DNA of 64,000 nt from Paenibacillus macquariensis (GCF_900156375.1 NZ_FTNK01000003.1:372001-436000); one strand, 5' to 3'; shown: positions 53,879 through 64,000, numbered from the stretch's first letter. Notes: a model not told the origin generated them from the letters alone. Made by a program: numbers and translations.

Positions 53879-54628
53879 TTATAATTTAAGCATGTCTTCG
53901 AAAGCTTGTTCGCTGAGTAAACTACCCACATAAAATGTACCGAATTCGCCGTAACGGGCACTAACTTCATCAAAGCGCATTTCATATACTAACTTCTTGA
54001 ACTGAAGTGCATCTTCAGAGAATAAAGTTACTCCCCATTCCCAATCATCTAGACCAACAGAACCCGTGATGATTTGTTTTACTTTACCTGCATAACTCCG
54101 ACCGATCAAGCCATGGCTACGCATCAAAGTCCGACGTTCTTCCATGCTAAGCATGTACCAATTATCCGAAAGTTCACGTTTCTTATTCATTGGGTAGAAA
54201 CAGATATACCTATTCTTCGGAAGAATGGGCTTAAGACGTGCTACAACTTCGGGGTTATCCATTGGATTTCCACCATTTGCGCTACCCATATAATTGCTAA
54301 GTTCAACAATACTGACATATGAATATTCTTTAGTTGTATATTGAGCAAAAATTGTTTTGTTAAAAGCTGTTTCAAGTGCATTAAGGTCTTCTAAGGTTTC
54401 CCGTAGATGCATAAATACAAAATCAGCTTTCTGTCCAACAATAGAATACGCCGTACTACTTCCTTGGTGAGTGGATTCGACGGTAGACCATTCCTGCATA
54501 AATGCTTGAAGCTCATCCAGTGCCATAGCACGGTCTTCATCATCAGCAGATTTCCAAGAGGTCCAATTCATAGAACGGAAATCGTGTAGAGAATACCATC
54601 CTTCAAGTGTTGTTGCGACTTCACTCAT
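53879..54628 (-). CDS. hemQ: Coproheme decarboxylase HemQ
   Basis: Last step of the coproporphyrin-dependent heme pathway of Gram-positive bacteria: oxidative decarboxylation of coproheme III to heme b. 249 residues, chlorite-dismutase fold: [51 protein letters not shown] and [15 protein letters not shown] 54628 (TAGGAG upstream) is the family start; a longer in-frame extension has no support. Size is normal (B. subtilis 254). Confidence 0.93.
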   Translation of the reverse strand: MSEVATTLEGWYSLHDFRSMNWTSWKSADDEDRAMALDELQAFMQEWSTVESTHQGSSTAYSIVGQKADFVFMHLRETLEDLNALETAFNKTIFAQYTTKEYSYVSIVELSNYMGSANGGNPMDNPEVVARLKPILPKNRYICFYPMNKKRELSDNWYMLSMEERRTLMRSHGLIGRSYAGKVKQIITGSVGLDDWEWGVTLFSEDALQFKKLVYEMRFDEVSARYGEFGTFYVGSLLSEQAFEDMLKL

Positions 54629-54849
54629 GTGCTTAATCACTCCTAAGTATAGGTAACTTACATATTGATATGCTAACATTGTATCCCATGAATAAGTATA
54701 AGAGCAAACGATGACACAATCTTTACATAATCTTCGTTGCTTCATGACAATTTTTCTAGTAAACTATCTACTAGCGTATGTTAATTAATGCCGTTTTTTA
54801 TTGGAATAATAGAATAGGCGCGATATGAAGAAGAGGTGAAATAGCCCGT

Positions 54850-55143
54850 ATGCAATTTATCCCTGTGCTTGTACTAATGGTACTGTTTTTTGTGATGATG
54901 TTCGGCATTGGCTTTATTCTTAATATGTTAATGAAAACGACGTGGTTTCCGTGTTATTTGTTTGTAATTGTCATCTTACCTATTGTTATATATTCCTTGT
55001 GGGATCATAGTATGCCTCTTGGAACGCATCTAGGTTCGTTTCATATCGTTGACTATCTTACGGGTTTAGCAGGATTAGTTGGTGCCTTTATTAGTGGATG
55101 GGCGATTAAGAAATTGCGTCAAGGTGGGTACACCATGTTCTAA
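54850..55143 (+). CDS. yuiB: YuiB-family membrane protein
   Basis: 97 residues with about three membrane helices and the YuiB pattern FGIGFILNMLMKTTW and a C-terminal AIKKLRQGGYTMF. Unknown function; in Bacillus it also lies near yumB and yumC. AAGAGGTG precedes the ATG. Confidence 0.85.
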   Translation: MQFIPVLVLMVLFFVMMFGIGFILNMLMKTTWFPCYLFVIVILPIVIYSLWDHSMPLGTHLGSFHIVDYLTGLAGLVGAFISGWAIKKLRQGGYTMF

Positions 55144-55155
55144 TGAAAGCCATTT

Positions 55156-55193
55156 GTGAGCAGCTCTTCCCTAGGAAGAGCTGCTTTGTTGTT
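55156..55193 (+). terminator. Terminator after yuiB
   Basis: GAGCAGCTCTTCC / GGAAGAGCTGCTT with a CTA loop, followed by TGTTGTTTG. Confidence 0.88.
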
Positions 55194-55356
55194 TGTTACA
55201 AAGACCTCATATAATGTGCAAGGTTTCGTGGTGATATTTGATTAAACCTTGTAGGTTGGATATAAATTCATGTGATATAAACACGAAATACGTCGAACGA
55301 ACTGTGAGAATTATGATAGAATAGAAGGAGTCAATGTAAACGATGGGAGGTAAACG

Positions 55357-56868
55357 ATGCGCATAAAGAGTCTTCTACATTATACCGAGAACCATCAATA
55401 CTGTGTTTATCGCGAGTTCTGCTTAAGCAGTCTTGATAACAGAATGCTCCATAGTATCTATCAACCCATGGTCGGTGCATTCGCTATAAGTTTCTATCAT
55501 CTGTTGTTTCAACAACTTCCTATAGAGAAAATTGGTTATTCAAGAATAGAACAACAACGCCGTCTTTTCTTAACACTTGGTATGGAACCTAGTGAGACTG
55601 GGCGGAAATTTCTAATCGAGCAAGCTTCCAAGCTTGAAGCGGTGGGTCTTTTACAAACAAGTCGTATCTATGTACCTGAGAACGACGATTATATGTACGA
55701 GTACGAATTAACGGCACCTTTATCTCCAACGGAATTCTTTAATACGCAGCACTTAACACTCTTGTTACGAGATAAGATAGGTAAATTTGCCGTGCTCTCG
55801 TTGCGAGAGGAACTGTGGATTAAGGAACCTGAAGAATGGTCAGGTACGAAGCAGAACAAAGAGAATATTTCAGTACCTTTTTATGAAATTTTTGAACTGA
55901 ACACCCATGTGATTGATTATGAGCTGGAGCAGGCCCTTTCAGAAGTATCTACAACAAGACAGTCTGGGCTGCAAGCAGGGGAAGAAAGTAACGGCTTGAA
56001 TTACGCTGATATTATTCTTCGTTTCCCAAGAGAATCTGTCAATCGGGAATACGTCGAGAAGCTTCGGTTTAATTTTGAACAAATGGGCATTGTGAATTAT
56101 GTTGTCAATAAATATGAGCTGAATGTTCAGGACTTATGTCGCCTGCTTGATGAAGATGGTATATTTACTCCGCAAGGAGATATCATTCTCGATGAATTAC
56201 AGCATCAGGCCAACCTCCATTTCCGTCAAGGAAAGAAAAGACAGGAACAACGTGAAGTGTTAGCTGGCAAAATAATATCCATTCGACAAGGGGAAGAAAA
56301 TCCAGAGGGATCCCTTCAATTGGAACACGCTGTACAAATGGAGTACTATGTTGAGGTACCGATACAGTTTAAATCGAAATGTGATGTTCATCAGTATAAT
56401 ATGATGCTTCGAAACGAACCTTATACGAAATTACTTAAAACTTTTTTCCCGGGCGCTGTACCGGATAATTTAATTGATATATTTGAAAAGATTGATCTTA
56501 GCTACAAATTGCCTGGTGAAGTCATCAATGTACTTATTCATTATTTGATGTCGCTTTTGGCTTCGGGTGGAGATCAACGCATCAACCGAAATTTTGTGGA
56601 AGCTATTGCATCTAATATGCTATTGAAGCAGGTTAATTCTTATGAGAAGGCAGTACAATACATCAAAGATCAGTCCAAGGTAAAAGGGAAACAGGCAGCC
56701 GCATCTAGCGGGGCACGTACTCGAACTTACGGCAACAAGCAGACCAAAGCGAAGCCGGAAATTCCAATTGCTCAGGATAACAGTCAAGGTGATTTGGTAT
56801 CTGAAGAAGAATTTGAAGAAATGATGAAGATGGCTGCTGAAATTCAAGCAAGTAAGAAACAAGGTTAA
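55357..56868 (+). CDS. dnaB: Replication initiation and membrane attachment protein DnaB
   Basis: 503 residues, the Bacillus-type helicase loader (not the helicase DnaB). N-terminal winged domain (YREFCLSSLDNRMLHSIYQPMVGAFAI in pieces), a mid coil, a DnaB/DnaD domain at about 370-450 (LSYKLPGEVINVLIHYLMS, INRNFVEAIA) and a basic C-terminal tail. It works with DnaI and DnaD to load the replicative helicase. GGGAGG precedes the ATG. dnaI follows by 42 bp. Confidence 0.93.
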   Translation: MRIKSLLHYTENHQYCVYREFCLSSLDNRMLHSIYQPMVGAFAISFYHLLFQQLPIEKIGYSRIEQQRRLFLTLGMEPSETGRKFLIEQASKLEAVGLLQTSRIYVPENDDYMYEYELTAPLSPTEFFNTQHLTLLLRDKIGKFAVLSLREELWIKEPEEWSGTKQNKENISVPFYEIFELNTHVIDYELEQALSEVSTTRQSGLQAGEESNGLNYADIILRFPRESVNREYVEKLRFNFEQMGIVNYVVNKYELNVQDLCRLLDEDGIFTPQGDIILDELQHQANLHFRQGKKRQEQREVLAGKIISIRQGEENPEGSLQLEHAVQMEYYVEVPIQFKSKCDVHQYNMMLRNEPYTKLLKTFFPGAVPDNLIDIFEKIDLSYKLPGEVINVLIHYLMSLLASGGDQRINRNFVEAIASNMLLKQVNSYEKAVQYIKDQSKVKGKQAAASSGARTRTYGNKQTKAKPEIPIAQDNSQGDLVSEEEFEEMMKMAAEIQASKKQG

Positions 56869-56910
56869 GCATGTACAGTCGCTTTATTATCTTTTAAAGG
56901 AGGATGAGAC

Positions 56911-57864
56911 GTGGAATCTTTAGGAGAATTACTTCAGCAGATGAAGAATCCTTCATTTCGGCGACAGTCACAAGCGATAGAAGATGAACTGTTCAGCCAT
57001 CCACTGATTAAGGAGTTACGTACACTTTATCCTGAATTGGATGATTCTAAGCTACGTCTCAACTTAAGCCGTTTATATCAGTATGTAGGGGACAAGCGTA
57101 ATTGTGATAACTGTCCTGGGCTTGCCAATTGTCCTAATGACTTTCAAGGTCATTTCAGTAAGCTAGGTGTGCAGAGCGTGAACGGAAATGCTGAACTTTA
57201 CGAACGGAAGGCACCTTGTTCTCTTCATTTGACGAAACAGCATGATGATCAGGTGAAGAAGCGTATTCGGAGCTTCTATGTGGATGAACGTGCTTTGAAT
57301 GAAGGATATAAAGAAGTGGAAATTATGGGTAAGGACCGTCTTCGTGCTCCTGCAGTCCAACAAGTGTTTCGCTATATTCGTGAGACGAAAGAGAATGGGC
57401 TATCTACGCGTGGATTATACCTTTATGGTTCTTTCGGAACGGGAAAGACATTTCTTATGAGTTATATGCTACATGAGCTTGCGATCGCGGGGCTTACTGG
57501 CGTCATTGTCTACATGCCAGACTTCGTTGAGGATTTGAAATCACTCATGATGGACAGTGTGAAGTTAAAGGAAAGTACAGAAATGATGAAGAATTGTGAT
57601 TTACTTATTTTTGACGATATTGGAGCAGAGAATTTAAATCCGTGGGCACGTGATCATATTATGGGGTCAATCTTGAATTATCGCATGAATCGTAAACCTA
57701 CATTTTATACATCGAATTACACACTTGAAGGTCTTGAGAAGCATCTCAGTTTCACGAATAAGGATGGGGAAGAGGGAAATAAAGGTCAACGATTAATGGA
57801 TCGAATCTCCCCATTTGTGGACGTGGTTAACCTTCACGGAGAAAATCAACGCGGTAAACACTAA
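56911..57864 (+). CDS. dnaI: Primosomal protein DnaI
   Basis: 317 residues. N-terminal Cys-rich helicase-binding part (CDNCPGLANCPNDFQGH, zinc-binding) and a C-terminal AAA+ loader with Walker A GSFGTGKT (about 173-180) and Walker B LLIFDDIGAE. Loads the replicative helicase. GTG start with AAAGGAGG upstream. Forms an operon with dnaB as in Bacillus; nrdR does not precede it here. Confidence 0.95.
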   Translation: MESLGELLQQMKNPSFRRQSQAIEDELFSHPLIKELRTLYPELDDSKLRLNLSRLYQYVGDKRNCDNCPGLANCPNDFQGHFSKLGVQSVNGNAELYERKAPCSLHLTKQHDDQVKKRIRSFYVDERALNEGYKEVEIMGKDRLRAPAVQQVFRYIRETKENGLSTRGLYLYGSFGTGKTFLMSYMLHELAIAGLTGVIVYMPDFVEDLKSLMMDSVKLKESTEMMKNCDLLIFDDIGAENLNPWARDHIMGSILNYRMNRKPTFYTSNYTLEGLEKHLSFTNKDGEEGNKGQRLMDRISPFVDVVNLHGENQRGKH

Positions 57865-57879
57865 TCTATGATCCAAATT

Positions 57880-57922
57880 TAAAAAGTCTGATCGCCTAGT
57901 AAATAGGGGATCAGACTTTTCG
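57880..57922. terminator. Bidirectional terminator after dnaI
   Basis: AAAAGTCTGATC and GATCAGACTTTT form a 12-bp stem with a loop of 13 bases. Confidence 0.88.
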
Positions 57923-57944
57923 GTGTTCCATTAATGATCCAGGA

Positions 57945-58103
57945 TTAACCAGAGACAATGAACTTGATGATAACCATTCCGAAGAATAGAACGGCCAAGA
58001 ATAAGAACATTCCACCAAATCCAAGCATTAAATCTCCAAAATCATCGCGGGGTTCTTCGTTTACATGTTCCCTAGGATCATTTAAGTATACTTTTGCTTC
58101 CAT
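57945..58103 (-). CDS. 52-residue membrane miniprotein (possibly YqzM-like)
   Basis: A short frame with an excellent ribosome site (GAGGAGG, eight to nine bases before ATG). A charged half (NDPREHVNEEPRDD) is followed by one hydrophobic helix (MLGFGGMFLFLAVLFFGMVI and IKFIV). Recalls the YqzM family of small membrane proteins; the match is tentative. Convergent with dnaI across a shared terminator. Confidence 0.72.
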   Translation of the reverse strand: MEAKVYLNDPREHVNEEPRDDFGDLMLGFGGMFLFLAVLFFGMVIIKFIVSG

Positions 58104-58336
58104 GCTTCATTCCTCCTCATAAAGATCTTATTTTTGCGCATGATAATAATCATATACAAATAGACCTGAGTTAACCCAAGTATACTCAATTCTAAATTAA
58201 CTTGTAAAGAATTACTGAATAATATTGGATTTGATATTTTCCATTGCTTATAAGAATGTGTTATACTTATAACTGTCCACAAAGACGTATCAGTTTAAAA
58301 TTCATGGAACTTTCCTAAATAAGGAGGAGAAATATC

Positions 58337-58654
58337 ATGGCAATTGTTAATGTATCCGATCAGTCCTTTATCACAGAAGTGGAAGGACAAGGAACGGTTT
58401 TGGTTGATTTCTGGGCGCCTTGGTGTGGTCCTTGTAAGATGATCGCTCCTATCTTGGATGAACTATCTTCCGAACTAGGTGACAGTGTAAAGATCGCTAA
58501 AGTGAATGTGGATGAGAATCCTGAAACAGCATCTCGCTTTGGTGTTATGAGTATTCCAACATTGATTGTCTTTAAAGATGGTCAACCGGTTGATAAAGTA
58601 GTTGGATTGAACTCTAAAGATGCACTGAAGAACATGCTTTCTAAACACCAGTAA
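58337..58654 (+). CDS. trxA: Thioredoxin
   Basis: 105 residues with the active site WCGPCK in [13 protein letters not shown] and the cis-Pro SIPTLIVF. The general cytoplasmic disulphide reductant. AAGGAGGAG precedes the ATG. A TATACT -10 lies at 58262. Followed by its own terminator. Confidence 0.96.
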   Translation: MAIVNVSDQSFITEVEGQGTVLVDFWAPWCGPCKMIAPILDELSSELGDSVKIAKVNVDENPETASRFGVMSIPTLIVFKDGQPVDKVVGLNSKDALKNMLSKHQ

Positions 58655-58670
58655 GAATTGAGCAATATTT

Positions 58671-58706
58671 TTAAGCGCCTCCGGTTTTTCGGGGGCGCTT
58701 TATTAG
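58671..58706 (+). terminator. Terminator after trxA
   Basis: AAGCGCC-CCGG and TCGG-GGCGCTT pair, followed by TATT. Confidence 0.82.
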
Positions 58707-58801
58707 AATGAAGGATACCCTAAGTTAAGTGCGAATATAACATGATGTGATAATTATATATATAAAATAGTCATTTTACTGGGGGAGGTAATGACATTAC
58801 A

Positions 58802-60736
58802 ATGGATGATATGACCAAGGATATACAAGAGAAAGAGAAGGCACAGGATCATATTCGCAATAAGCTAGCCCTTCTGCCAGACCTCCCGGGTTGTTATTTG
58901 ATGAAGAATGGTGAAGGCACCATTATTTATGTTGGGAAGGCAAAAGTTCTTAAGAACCGGGTTAGATCTTATTTCACTGGGAGTCATAATGGTAAGACCC
59001 AGATGCTCGTCTCGGATATCCGAGACTTCGAATATATTGTAACGGGTAGTAATATGGAGGCACTTATTTTGGAGTGCAATCTCATAAAAGGGCATCAACC
59101 ACGATACAATGTTCTACTGAAGGACGATAAGACATTCCCTTATATTAAAATTACGAATGAGCTACATCCAAGACTAGAAGTGACACGACGTGTCCTGAAG
59201 GATAAGGCAAAATATTTCGGTCCATATCCAAATGCTTATGCGGCGCAGCAGACTAAGAAGTTATTAGATCGCATGTATCCATTACGTAAATGTGGTGTAC
59301 TACCGAAGGAAGTATGCTTGTATTTCCATATGGGACAGTGTCTAGCTCCATGTGAGAAAGAGGTCGTACAACAATCTTACGATCAGATAATACAAGAGAT
59401 TAGCTCTTTTCTCAGTGGAGGACATGAGGTCATAAAGAAGGAACTTCAGCGTAAGATGCTGGAGGCTTCCGAAGAACTTTATTTCGAACGAGCTAAAGAA
59501 CTTCGTGATCAGATCATGAACATTGATGCCATCATGGAGAAGCAGAAAATTACGACGTCGGATACAAGAGATCGGGATGTTCTGGGCTTTGCAGTCGATA
59601 AAGGCTGGATGTGTGTTCAGATACTCTATATGCGTAAAGGGAAGATGGTTCAGCGGCATGCTTCTGTATTTCCATTTTACGGGGAAGCCTATAGCGACTT
59701 TATGACTTTCGTTACGCAATATTACAGTGATAATCCAGCTCTACCGCAAGAAATTTTATTACCCGAACTGAATACGGCAGAGGCTGAAATTGAGGTTACA
59801 TCACAAGGTGATAACGTCGTCAACGGGCAGGATGGAGTTGTGCTGTCGGTTGAAGAAGTTAATGTTGATGAAGTTGGTGCTGATGATGTTAACGTTGTTT
59901 CTGCACTTCAGGAATGGTTGGGTATTAAAGTATATGTACCGCAGCGAGGATTGAAGAAACAGATGGTAGGGATGGCTGCTGAGAATGCTAGCGTTTCTCT
60001 TAATGAGAAGTTCAGACTAATTGAGCGTGATGAAGAGCGTACATCCATAGCAGCTGCAAATTTAGGTGAAGCCATAGGTATTCATTCATTACATCGTATT
60101 GAGGCTTTTGATAATTCTAATATTCAAGGAACTAATCCAGTATCAGCAATGATTGTATTTATAGATGGTAAACCGGATAAGAAAGAGTATAGAAAGTACA
60201 AGATTCGAACCGTCGTTGGAGCGGATGATTATAGTACGATGCGAGAAGTCATTCGCAGACGGTATGAACGAGTATTGAAGGAAAACTTGGAGATGCCAGA
60301 CCTGATTGTAGTTGATGGAGGGAAAGGACAAATTGCTGCGGCGATGGACGTACTGGAGAATGAGCTAGGGTTGTTTATTCCTGTATGTGGACTCGTTAAG
60401 GATATCAAACATAAAACGTCACAGCTAATGATCGGTGAGCCAGCAGAGGTCATAACACTACCTCGGGATAGTCAAGAGTTCTATCTATTACAACGTATTC
60501 AAGACGAGGTGCATCGCTTTGCAATCACCTTCCATCGTGAACTGCGTGGTAAATCGATGGTCACATCCCAGCTCGATGCTATACCTGGCGTGGGAGAGAA
60601 ACGCCGTAAGCTGATGCTGAAGCATTTCGGTTCACTCAAAAAAATAAGAGAGGCCAGTGTCGAAGACTTCCGGCCTCTCTCTATTGGTGAGAAACTAGCC
60701 TCACAAATTATTGCAGCACTTCAGGAGGAGTCGTAA
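58802..60736 (+). CDS. uvrC: Excinuclease ABC subunit C
   Basis: 644 residues. N-terminal GIY-YIG nuclease domain ([21 protein letters not shown]), a Cys cluster ([13 protein letters not shown]), the UVR motif near 205-245, an RNase H-like second nuclease domain ([18 protein letters not shown]) and a helix-hairpin-helix end ([17 protein letters not shown]). It carries an extra stretch of about 36 residues at roughly 330-366, rich in Val, Asp, Glu and Asn, that B. subtilis UvrC lacks. The start is uncertain: ATG 58802 is 13 bases from GGAGG, while an in-frame ATT at 58796 would be ideally spaced. Confidence 0.93.
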   Translation: MDDMTKDIQEKEKAQDHIRNKLALLPDLPGCYLMKNGEGTIIYVGKAKVLKNRVRSYFTGSHNGKTQMLVSDIRDFEYIVTGSNMEALILECNLIKGHQPRYNVLLKDDKTFPYIKITNELHPRLEVTRRVLKDKAKYFGPYPNAYAAQQTKKLLDRMYPLRKCGVLPKEVCLYFHMGQCLAPCEKEVVQQSYDQIIQEISSFLSGGHEVIKKELQRKMLEASEELYFERAKELRDQIMNIDAIMEKQKITTSDTRDRDVLGFAVDKGWMCVQILYMRKGKMVQRHASVFPFYGEAYSDFMTFVTQYYSDNPALPQEILLPELNTAEAEIEVTSQGDNVVNGQDGVVLSVEEVNVDEVGADDVNVVSALQEWLGIKVYVPQRGLKKQMVGMAAENASVSLNEKFRLIERDEERTSIAAANLGEAIGIHSLHRIEAFDNSNIQGTNPVSAMIVFIDGKPDKKEYRKYKIRTVVGADDYSTMREVIRRRYERVLKENLEMPDLIVVDGGKGQIAAAMDVLENELGLFIPVCGLVKDIKHKTSQLMIGEPAEVITLPRDSQEFYLLQRIQDEVHRFAITFHRELRGKSMVTSQLDAIPGVGEKRRKLMLKHFGSLKKIREASVEDFRPLSIGEKLASQIIAALQEES

Positions 60737-62357
60737 CATACGGCTTCTCTTTTTTTCTAGCGTAAAACAGGTATATTAGGGATGCTACGATAAACGGCAT
60801 GATCATGGATACGATTCCGGCTGTAATGTTAATAGGATCATTCAGTACGAATAAACCGAATCCCATCAGAATGCTATCAAATACAACATGACTGAACATA
60901 GCAGCAATGAATCCATAACGTAGAAAGATGAAGCTGAATAGCAGTCCGATGATGATAAGTTCTATAGGCCGTGAAATAACGGGATATATAGGATAAAGCG
61001 TATGACCAAGAGCCCAAATGATGGTCGGAATCAGGCAAGCTAGGAATGTATTCTTGACGAGCTTCTGCATCATTCTAATTCCGAATAAACGATAAACCGC
61101 TTCTTCTGATATTCCAGCAACCCATGCTAATAGCGGTAGCATCCATGGATATATCATGTTAATTGGAGATTGACTTGCATCGGTTGTAGACCAACTATGA
61201 AGCGTTAGATCGAGTATGAAATAGATAATCGATTGAGCTCCTAACAATATAAGTGCCCATAAATATCCGACAAACATACTATGAAGTACATACGATCCAT
61301 ACCCAGATTCTTTGCCACGTGGCCACGGATTAAGCCCAGCTTCCTTCCTCCACAAGCCATCGCCACCGATCAGTGAGAAGTACAATAACGCAGCCATGAC
61401 CAATGTCAGTAATCCTTGAAAGATCATTCCAATGATTAAGGGAGTTCCGCTTAGTCCTTCTGCTTCCAATGCAGGTAACATATTAAATGTGCCTATCATA
61501 GATACGATGAAGTAAAAGGAACTTAGGAATATACCTCTCAAGAAAGAGGTGTATCGTCTCGTCAATGCACTATAAACAATAGCGAGAACGCCAAGTGCTA
61601 AAGTTAGAAGGCCATATCCTAACAGGGTTAACCAGACTGCTTTGGTGTGTTCTTTTTCAACATAAGCAGTATGTTCTACAGGAATTGTAAAGGAAGGCTG
61701 AAAGGACACGATTCGTTCAGAGCCAAAAGCGAACTTAAGCTGTAATACCGCCTCACCAATGGTTGCGTTGTCATCTGAATAGGTAAGAGTGTTCTTGTCA
61801 TTTTTCACAATGGTGAGTTTCTTTGGATCATAGCCTAATTTCGTAAGCCATAATTCAGCAAGCTTTTCCTTATTTGTTGTACTCATGACTTCGTTCGTAG
61901 GTTCAGTCAATGAAAAGTTATTTTCTTTTTCTTGCGCGAAAGCTACGATGTCGCCTGTATTCATATGTACATCAATATTGAGAAAAGGTCCATGTTCACT
62001 CTCTTGTAGACGGACACGATATACATCGTAAGGATATTTCTTCTCAAAAGTTGTATTATATTTCTTCATTAGTTTCTCTTTAGACAAATAACCGTAGATA
62101 TCGGAATGAGATTGATACGTAACCAGTGTGTCAGGATTACTCAAAATATGTATATGAAGTTGTGACTCAGCATATTGCGTTGCAACTTCCCGTGCTTGTT
62201 CCTTACTGATCATTTCGTTACTTTGCTGCTCCAATGTATCCGATGCAGTACCAGGAAACACTTGGATAATCATAAACAGAATAAGACCGATAGCCCCGAG
62301 TAAACCTAGAACCTTATAATTGGTTTTGAGTTTCAAAGGCTGTCCTGTAGCATTCAT
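60708..62357 (-). CDS. CPBP-family (CAAX-like) intramembrane protease with extracytoplasmic domain
   Basis: 549 residues. One N-terminal helix, a PepSY-like extracellular domain (about 45-250), then about eight helices with the CPBP motifs EEAVYR (EExxxR), a His in ALGHTLYP and FSHVVFD. Possible membrane protease or regulator. ATG 62357 has GGAGGG upstream and begins [11 protein letters not shown]; a longer in-frame extension to 62504 lacks a site. The 3' end overlaps the convergent uvrC by 29 bases. Confidence 0.82.
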   Translation of the reverse strand: MNATGQPLKLKTNYKVLGLLGAIGLILFMIIQVFPGTASDTLEQQSNEMISKEQAREVATQYAESQLHIHILSNPDTLVTYQSHSDIYGYLSKEKLMKKYNTTFEKKYPYDVYRVRLQESEHGPFLNIDVHMNTGDIVAFAQEKENNFSLTEPTNEVMSTTNKEKLAELWLTKLGYDPKKLTIVKNDKNTLTYSDDNATIGEAVLQLKFAFGSERIVSFQPSFTIPVEHTAYVEKEHTKAVWLTLLGYGLLTLALGVLAIVYSALTRRYTSFLRGIFLSSFYFIVSMIGTFNMLPALEAEGLSGTPLIIGMIFQGLLTLVMAALLYFSLIGGDGLWRKEAGLNPWPRGKESGYGSYVLHSMFVGYLWALILLGAQSIIYFILDLTLHSWSTTDASQSPINMIYPWMLPLLAWVAGISEEAVYRLFGIRMMQKLVKNTFLACLIPTIIWALGHTLYPIYPVISRPIELIIIGLLFSFIFLRYGFIAAMFSHVVFDSILMGFGLFVLNDPINITAGIVSMIMPFIVASLIYLFYARKKEKPYVTTPPEVLQ

Positions 62358-62567
62358 TGAATTCCCTCCTAGATTTAGATGGTCTTTCTTCTTGAGTACA
62401 GTTAACATAACATAGGTTTCAACGCTAAATCCACCAATTCTGGAATGAAAAACGCGAAAACAAGATGAATATGAAGGTAATAATATATAAAGAGAGGAAT
62501 TCATTGTTCATAAGCATTATTCAGCTACTTTTCAATAGATATCGACACATTTGTTCCAAAAATGACT

Positions 62568-62596
62568 TTGTACTGTTTCTGTATAAAGATTATAAT
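62568..62596 (+). promoter_or_regulatory. Promoter of the potassium transporter gene
   Basis: TTGTAC and TATAAT with a 17-bp spacer, about 20 bp before the c-di-AMP aptamer. Confidence 0.7.
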
Positions 62597-62613
62597 CGGA
62601 ATGCAATTCAATA

Positions 62614-62760
62614 ATGCGCCGAATTTTCATTAAGAAATATGGGGGAACCATTTTTTATGGGGTGAATTTCGTTATTTATTCAACGAATAGGGTAACCTGT
62701 GCATACCCGAATCCGTCAGCTAACCTCGTAGGCGATATGCTAGCAGGAACCAACCCGAGA
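62614..62760 (+). ncRNA. c-di-AMP (ydaO/yuaA) riboswitch
   Basis: Core motifs in order: GCGCCGAAT, GGGGGAACCA, GGGGTGAAT, AATAGGGTAACC, CCCGAATCCGTCAGCTAACC and TCGTAGGC. This matches the c-di-AMP-I class, which turns off potassium uptake genes when c-di-AMP is high. It fills much of the 542-bp gap between the CPBP gene and the transporter; the part before it (62358-62567) shows no gene. Confidence 0.95.
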
Positions 62761-62786
62761 GGCATTGGAATTCCAGTGTCTTTTTT
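62761..62786 (+). terminator. Expression-platform terminator of the c-di-AMP riboswitch
   Basis: GGCATTGG pairs with CCAGTGTC (two G-U pairs) around AATT, followed by six T. Confidence 0.82.
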
Positions 62787-62899
62787 CGTTGACTAAATTT
62801 AAATGGATGTGCCGTCCTTTGGCGGCAAAGCGACGTTTAGCATTGAAATATAAGCGTTAGTGACATACGCTCGTATATTTTTGAAAAGGGGTGATCATA

Positions 62900-64000
62900 T
62901 TGAAATGGAAGTTTAGCTGGTTCAAATTATCTCCTCCACAGATTCTAGTGATGGGGTTTGCTAGCATTATATTGCTGGGAACTCTATTACTAACGTTACC
63001 TATCTCTAATACAACGGGTAAGCCTCTAGCCTTTATTGATGCATTATTTACTGCGACATCAGCAACGTGCGTGACAGGCTTGGTCGTAAAAGATACGGGG
63101 ACATTCTTTACTACATTCGGACAAGTGGTTATCATTATGCTCATTCAAGTGGGTGGACTTGGTTTTATGACGATGGCTACGTTATTTGCTCTAATTCTGA
63201 AACGTAGAATTTCACTTCGTGACCGGTTACTCCTTCAAGAAGCGATGAACCAGAATACCATGGAAGGCATCGTGCGTTTGATTCGAAAGGTATTACTTTT
63301 TTCACTAATTATTGAAGGTGCTGCAGCCATTCTTTTGACCATACGATGGTCTGTTGATATGCCTTTTGGAAAGGCTTTATACTTTGGTATTTTTCATGCG
63401 ATATCAATGTTCAACAATGCTGGATTCGATCTATTCGGTAACTTCCGTAGCCTCACAGGTTATGTATATGATCCTCTAGTGAATTTTGTAGTTATGTTCT
63501 TGATTGTATCAGGGGGGATAGGATTTATCGTTCTGTCTGATTTGGTGGATTTCAAGAGAACGCGTAGAATATCCTTACACTCCAAAGTGGTACTGTCCAT
63601 GACGGCATTCCTGATCGTGTTCGGAGCGATTGTTATATTTGTATTCGAATATTCTAATCCAAGAACTTTAGGGTCACTGAATTGGGGAGGGAAAATTCTG
63701 GGATCCTTATTCCAATCGGTTACACCAAGGACTGCTGGAGCGAACACGATCGATTTGGGAAGTATGAGGCAGGCATCTCAATTCTTCATGATTATATTGA
63801 TGTTCATTGGTGCTTCTCCAGGATCGACCGGTGGTGGTATTAAGACGACGACCTTTACAATAATTATTGGAGCCGTTATCTCTATGTTACGTGGTCGTGA
63901 AGATATCGTATTATTCCGGTATCGTCTTGCGCAAGAACGGATATTTAAAGCATTAACGATTACGTTACTTGCACTCTTGCTCGTATTAAGTGTAGCGATG
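62900..64000 (+). CDS. ktrB: KtrB/TrkH-type potassium transporter, partial (C-terminus beyond window)
   Basis: 367 codons are in the window; the frame is open at the edge. Membrane protein of the Trk/Ktr/HKT family with four pore loops: TSATCVTGLVVKDTG, FNNAGFDLFG, SVTPRTAGANT and GASPGSTGGGIKTTT, each with the filter Gly. It needs a KtrA/C-type cytosolic subunit, not seen here. TTG start with AAAAGGGG upstream. Controlled by the c-di-AMP riboswitch. KtrB and KtrD cannot be told apart. Confidence 0.9.
   Translation, partial: MKWKFSWFKLSPPQILVMGFASIILLGTLLLTLPISNTTGKPLAFIDALFTATSATCVTGLVVKDTGTFFTTFGQVVIIMLIQVGGLGFMTMATLFALILKRRISLRDRLLLQEAMNQNTMEGIVRLIRKVLLFSLIIEGAAAILLTIRWSVDMPFGKALYFGIFHAISMFNNAGFDLFGNFRSLTGYVYDPLVNFVVMFLIVSGGIGFIVLSDLVDFKRTRRISLHSKVVLSMTAFLIVFGAIVIFVFEYSNPRTLGSLNWGGKILGSLFQSVTPRTAGANTIDLGSMRQASQFFMIILMFIGASPGSTGGGIKTTTFTIIIGAVISMLRGREDIVLFRYRLAQERIFKALTITLLALLLVLSVAM

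Noticed and set aside
62614..62796. 60-residue frame over the c-di-AMP switch
   Set aside because: The bases are explained by the riboswitch core; the frame has no ribosome site.

Overview
The window looks like a chromosomal stretch from a spore-forming member of the Bacillota, most likely Paenibacillus or a close relative. The evidence is a low-to-moderate GC content, strong Shine-Dalgarno sites, frequent TTG and GTG starts, many sporulation genes (prkA, spoVR, yhbH, a SpoVB-like flippase, sda, an AbrB-type regulator), Bacillus-style replication loaders (dnaB, dnaI) and Gram-positive riboswitches. I see no rRNA, tRNA, prophage, insertion sequence or CRISPR array. Almost all of the window is core-genome-like.

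Layout. 0-8.5 kb: beta-type glutamine synthetase under a GlnR/TnrA box, serC, trmL, a zinc-ribbon AbrB homologue whose promoter is overlapped by two Spo0A boxes, a 35-residue membrane miniprotein, a phosphodiester glycosidase pair, a LuxR-type regulator with a degenerate receiver, an aminotransferase and a PD-(D/E)XK-fold protein. 8.5-16 kb: tandem hairpin repeats, then the prkA / spoVR / yhbH trio with yhaM and a CYTH enzyme between them. 16-20 kb: a membrane-anchored polysaccharide deacetylase, a coiled-coil protein, a TIM-barrel-like protein and a glutathione peroxidase. 20.5-25.9 kb: moaA, then the most unusual locus. This is an NHLP-leader peptide gene with a C-terminal Trp, an upstream class-1 isoprenoid synthase (ComQ-like arrangement), and a divergent 7TMR-DISM histidine kinase of sporulation-kinase type with a Spo0A box before it, followed by an EcsC protein.

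25.9-28.7 kb: queCDEF under a preQ1 riboswitch. 28.7-32.6 kb: AIM24 protein and several poorly known small or membrane proteins. 32.7-39.7 kb: PBP2-type transpeptidase, HAD phosphatase, DUF456, SpoVB-like flippase, DUF2515, thioredoxin-like. 39.8-45.5 kb: ctaA, a HEPN-like protein, an SAM riboswitch and metNIQ, and a short-chain dehydrogenase. 45.6-55.1 kb: Fe-S, menaquinone and redox genes (NifU, YuzB, YutJ, MqnE, IscA-type, YumC, NDH-2, HemQ, YuiB), interrupted by sda with a cluster of DnaA boxes. 55.3-62.4 kb: dnaB-dnaI, trxA, uvrC, CPBP protease. 62.5 kb to the end: a c-di-AMP riboswitch and a KtrB-type potassium transporter cut by the window edge.

Several genes form plausible circuits. 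Spo0A boxes at the abrB-like promoter, and possibly near the kinase and spoVR, together with Sda and the sporulation-type kinase, suggest a phosphorelay neighbourhood. The peptide/isoprenoid synthase/kinase group could be a peptide signal feeding into it, but that is inference. All family assignments are from reading translated sequence and motifs; no searches were run.
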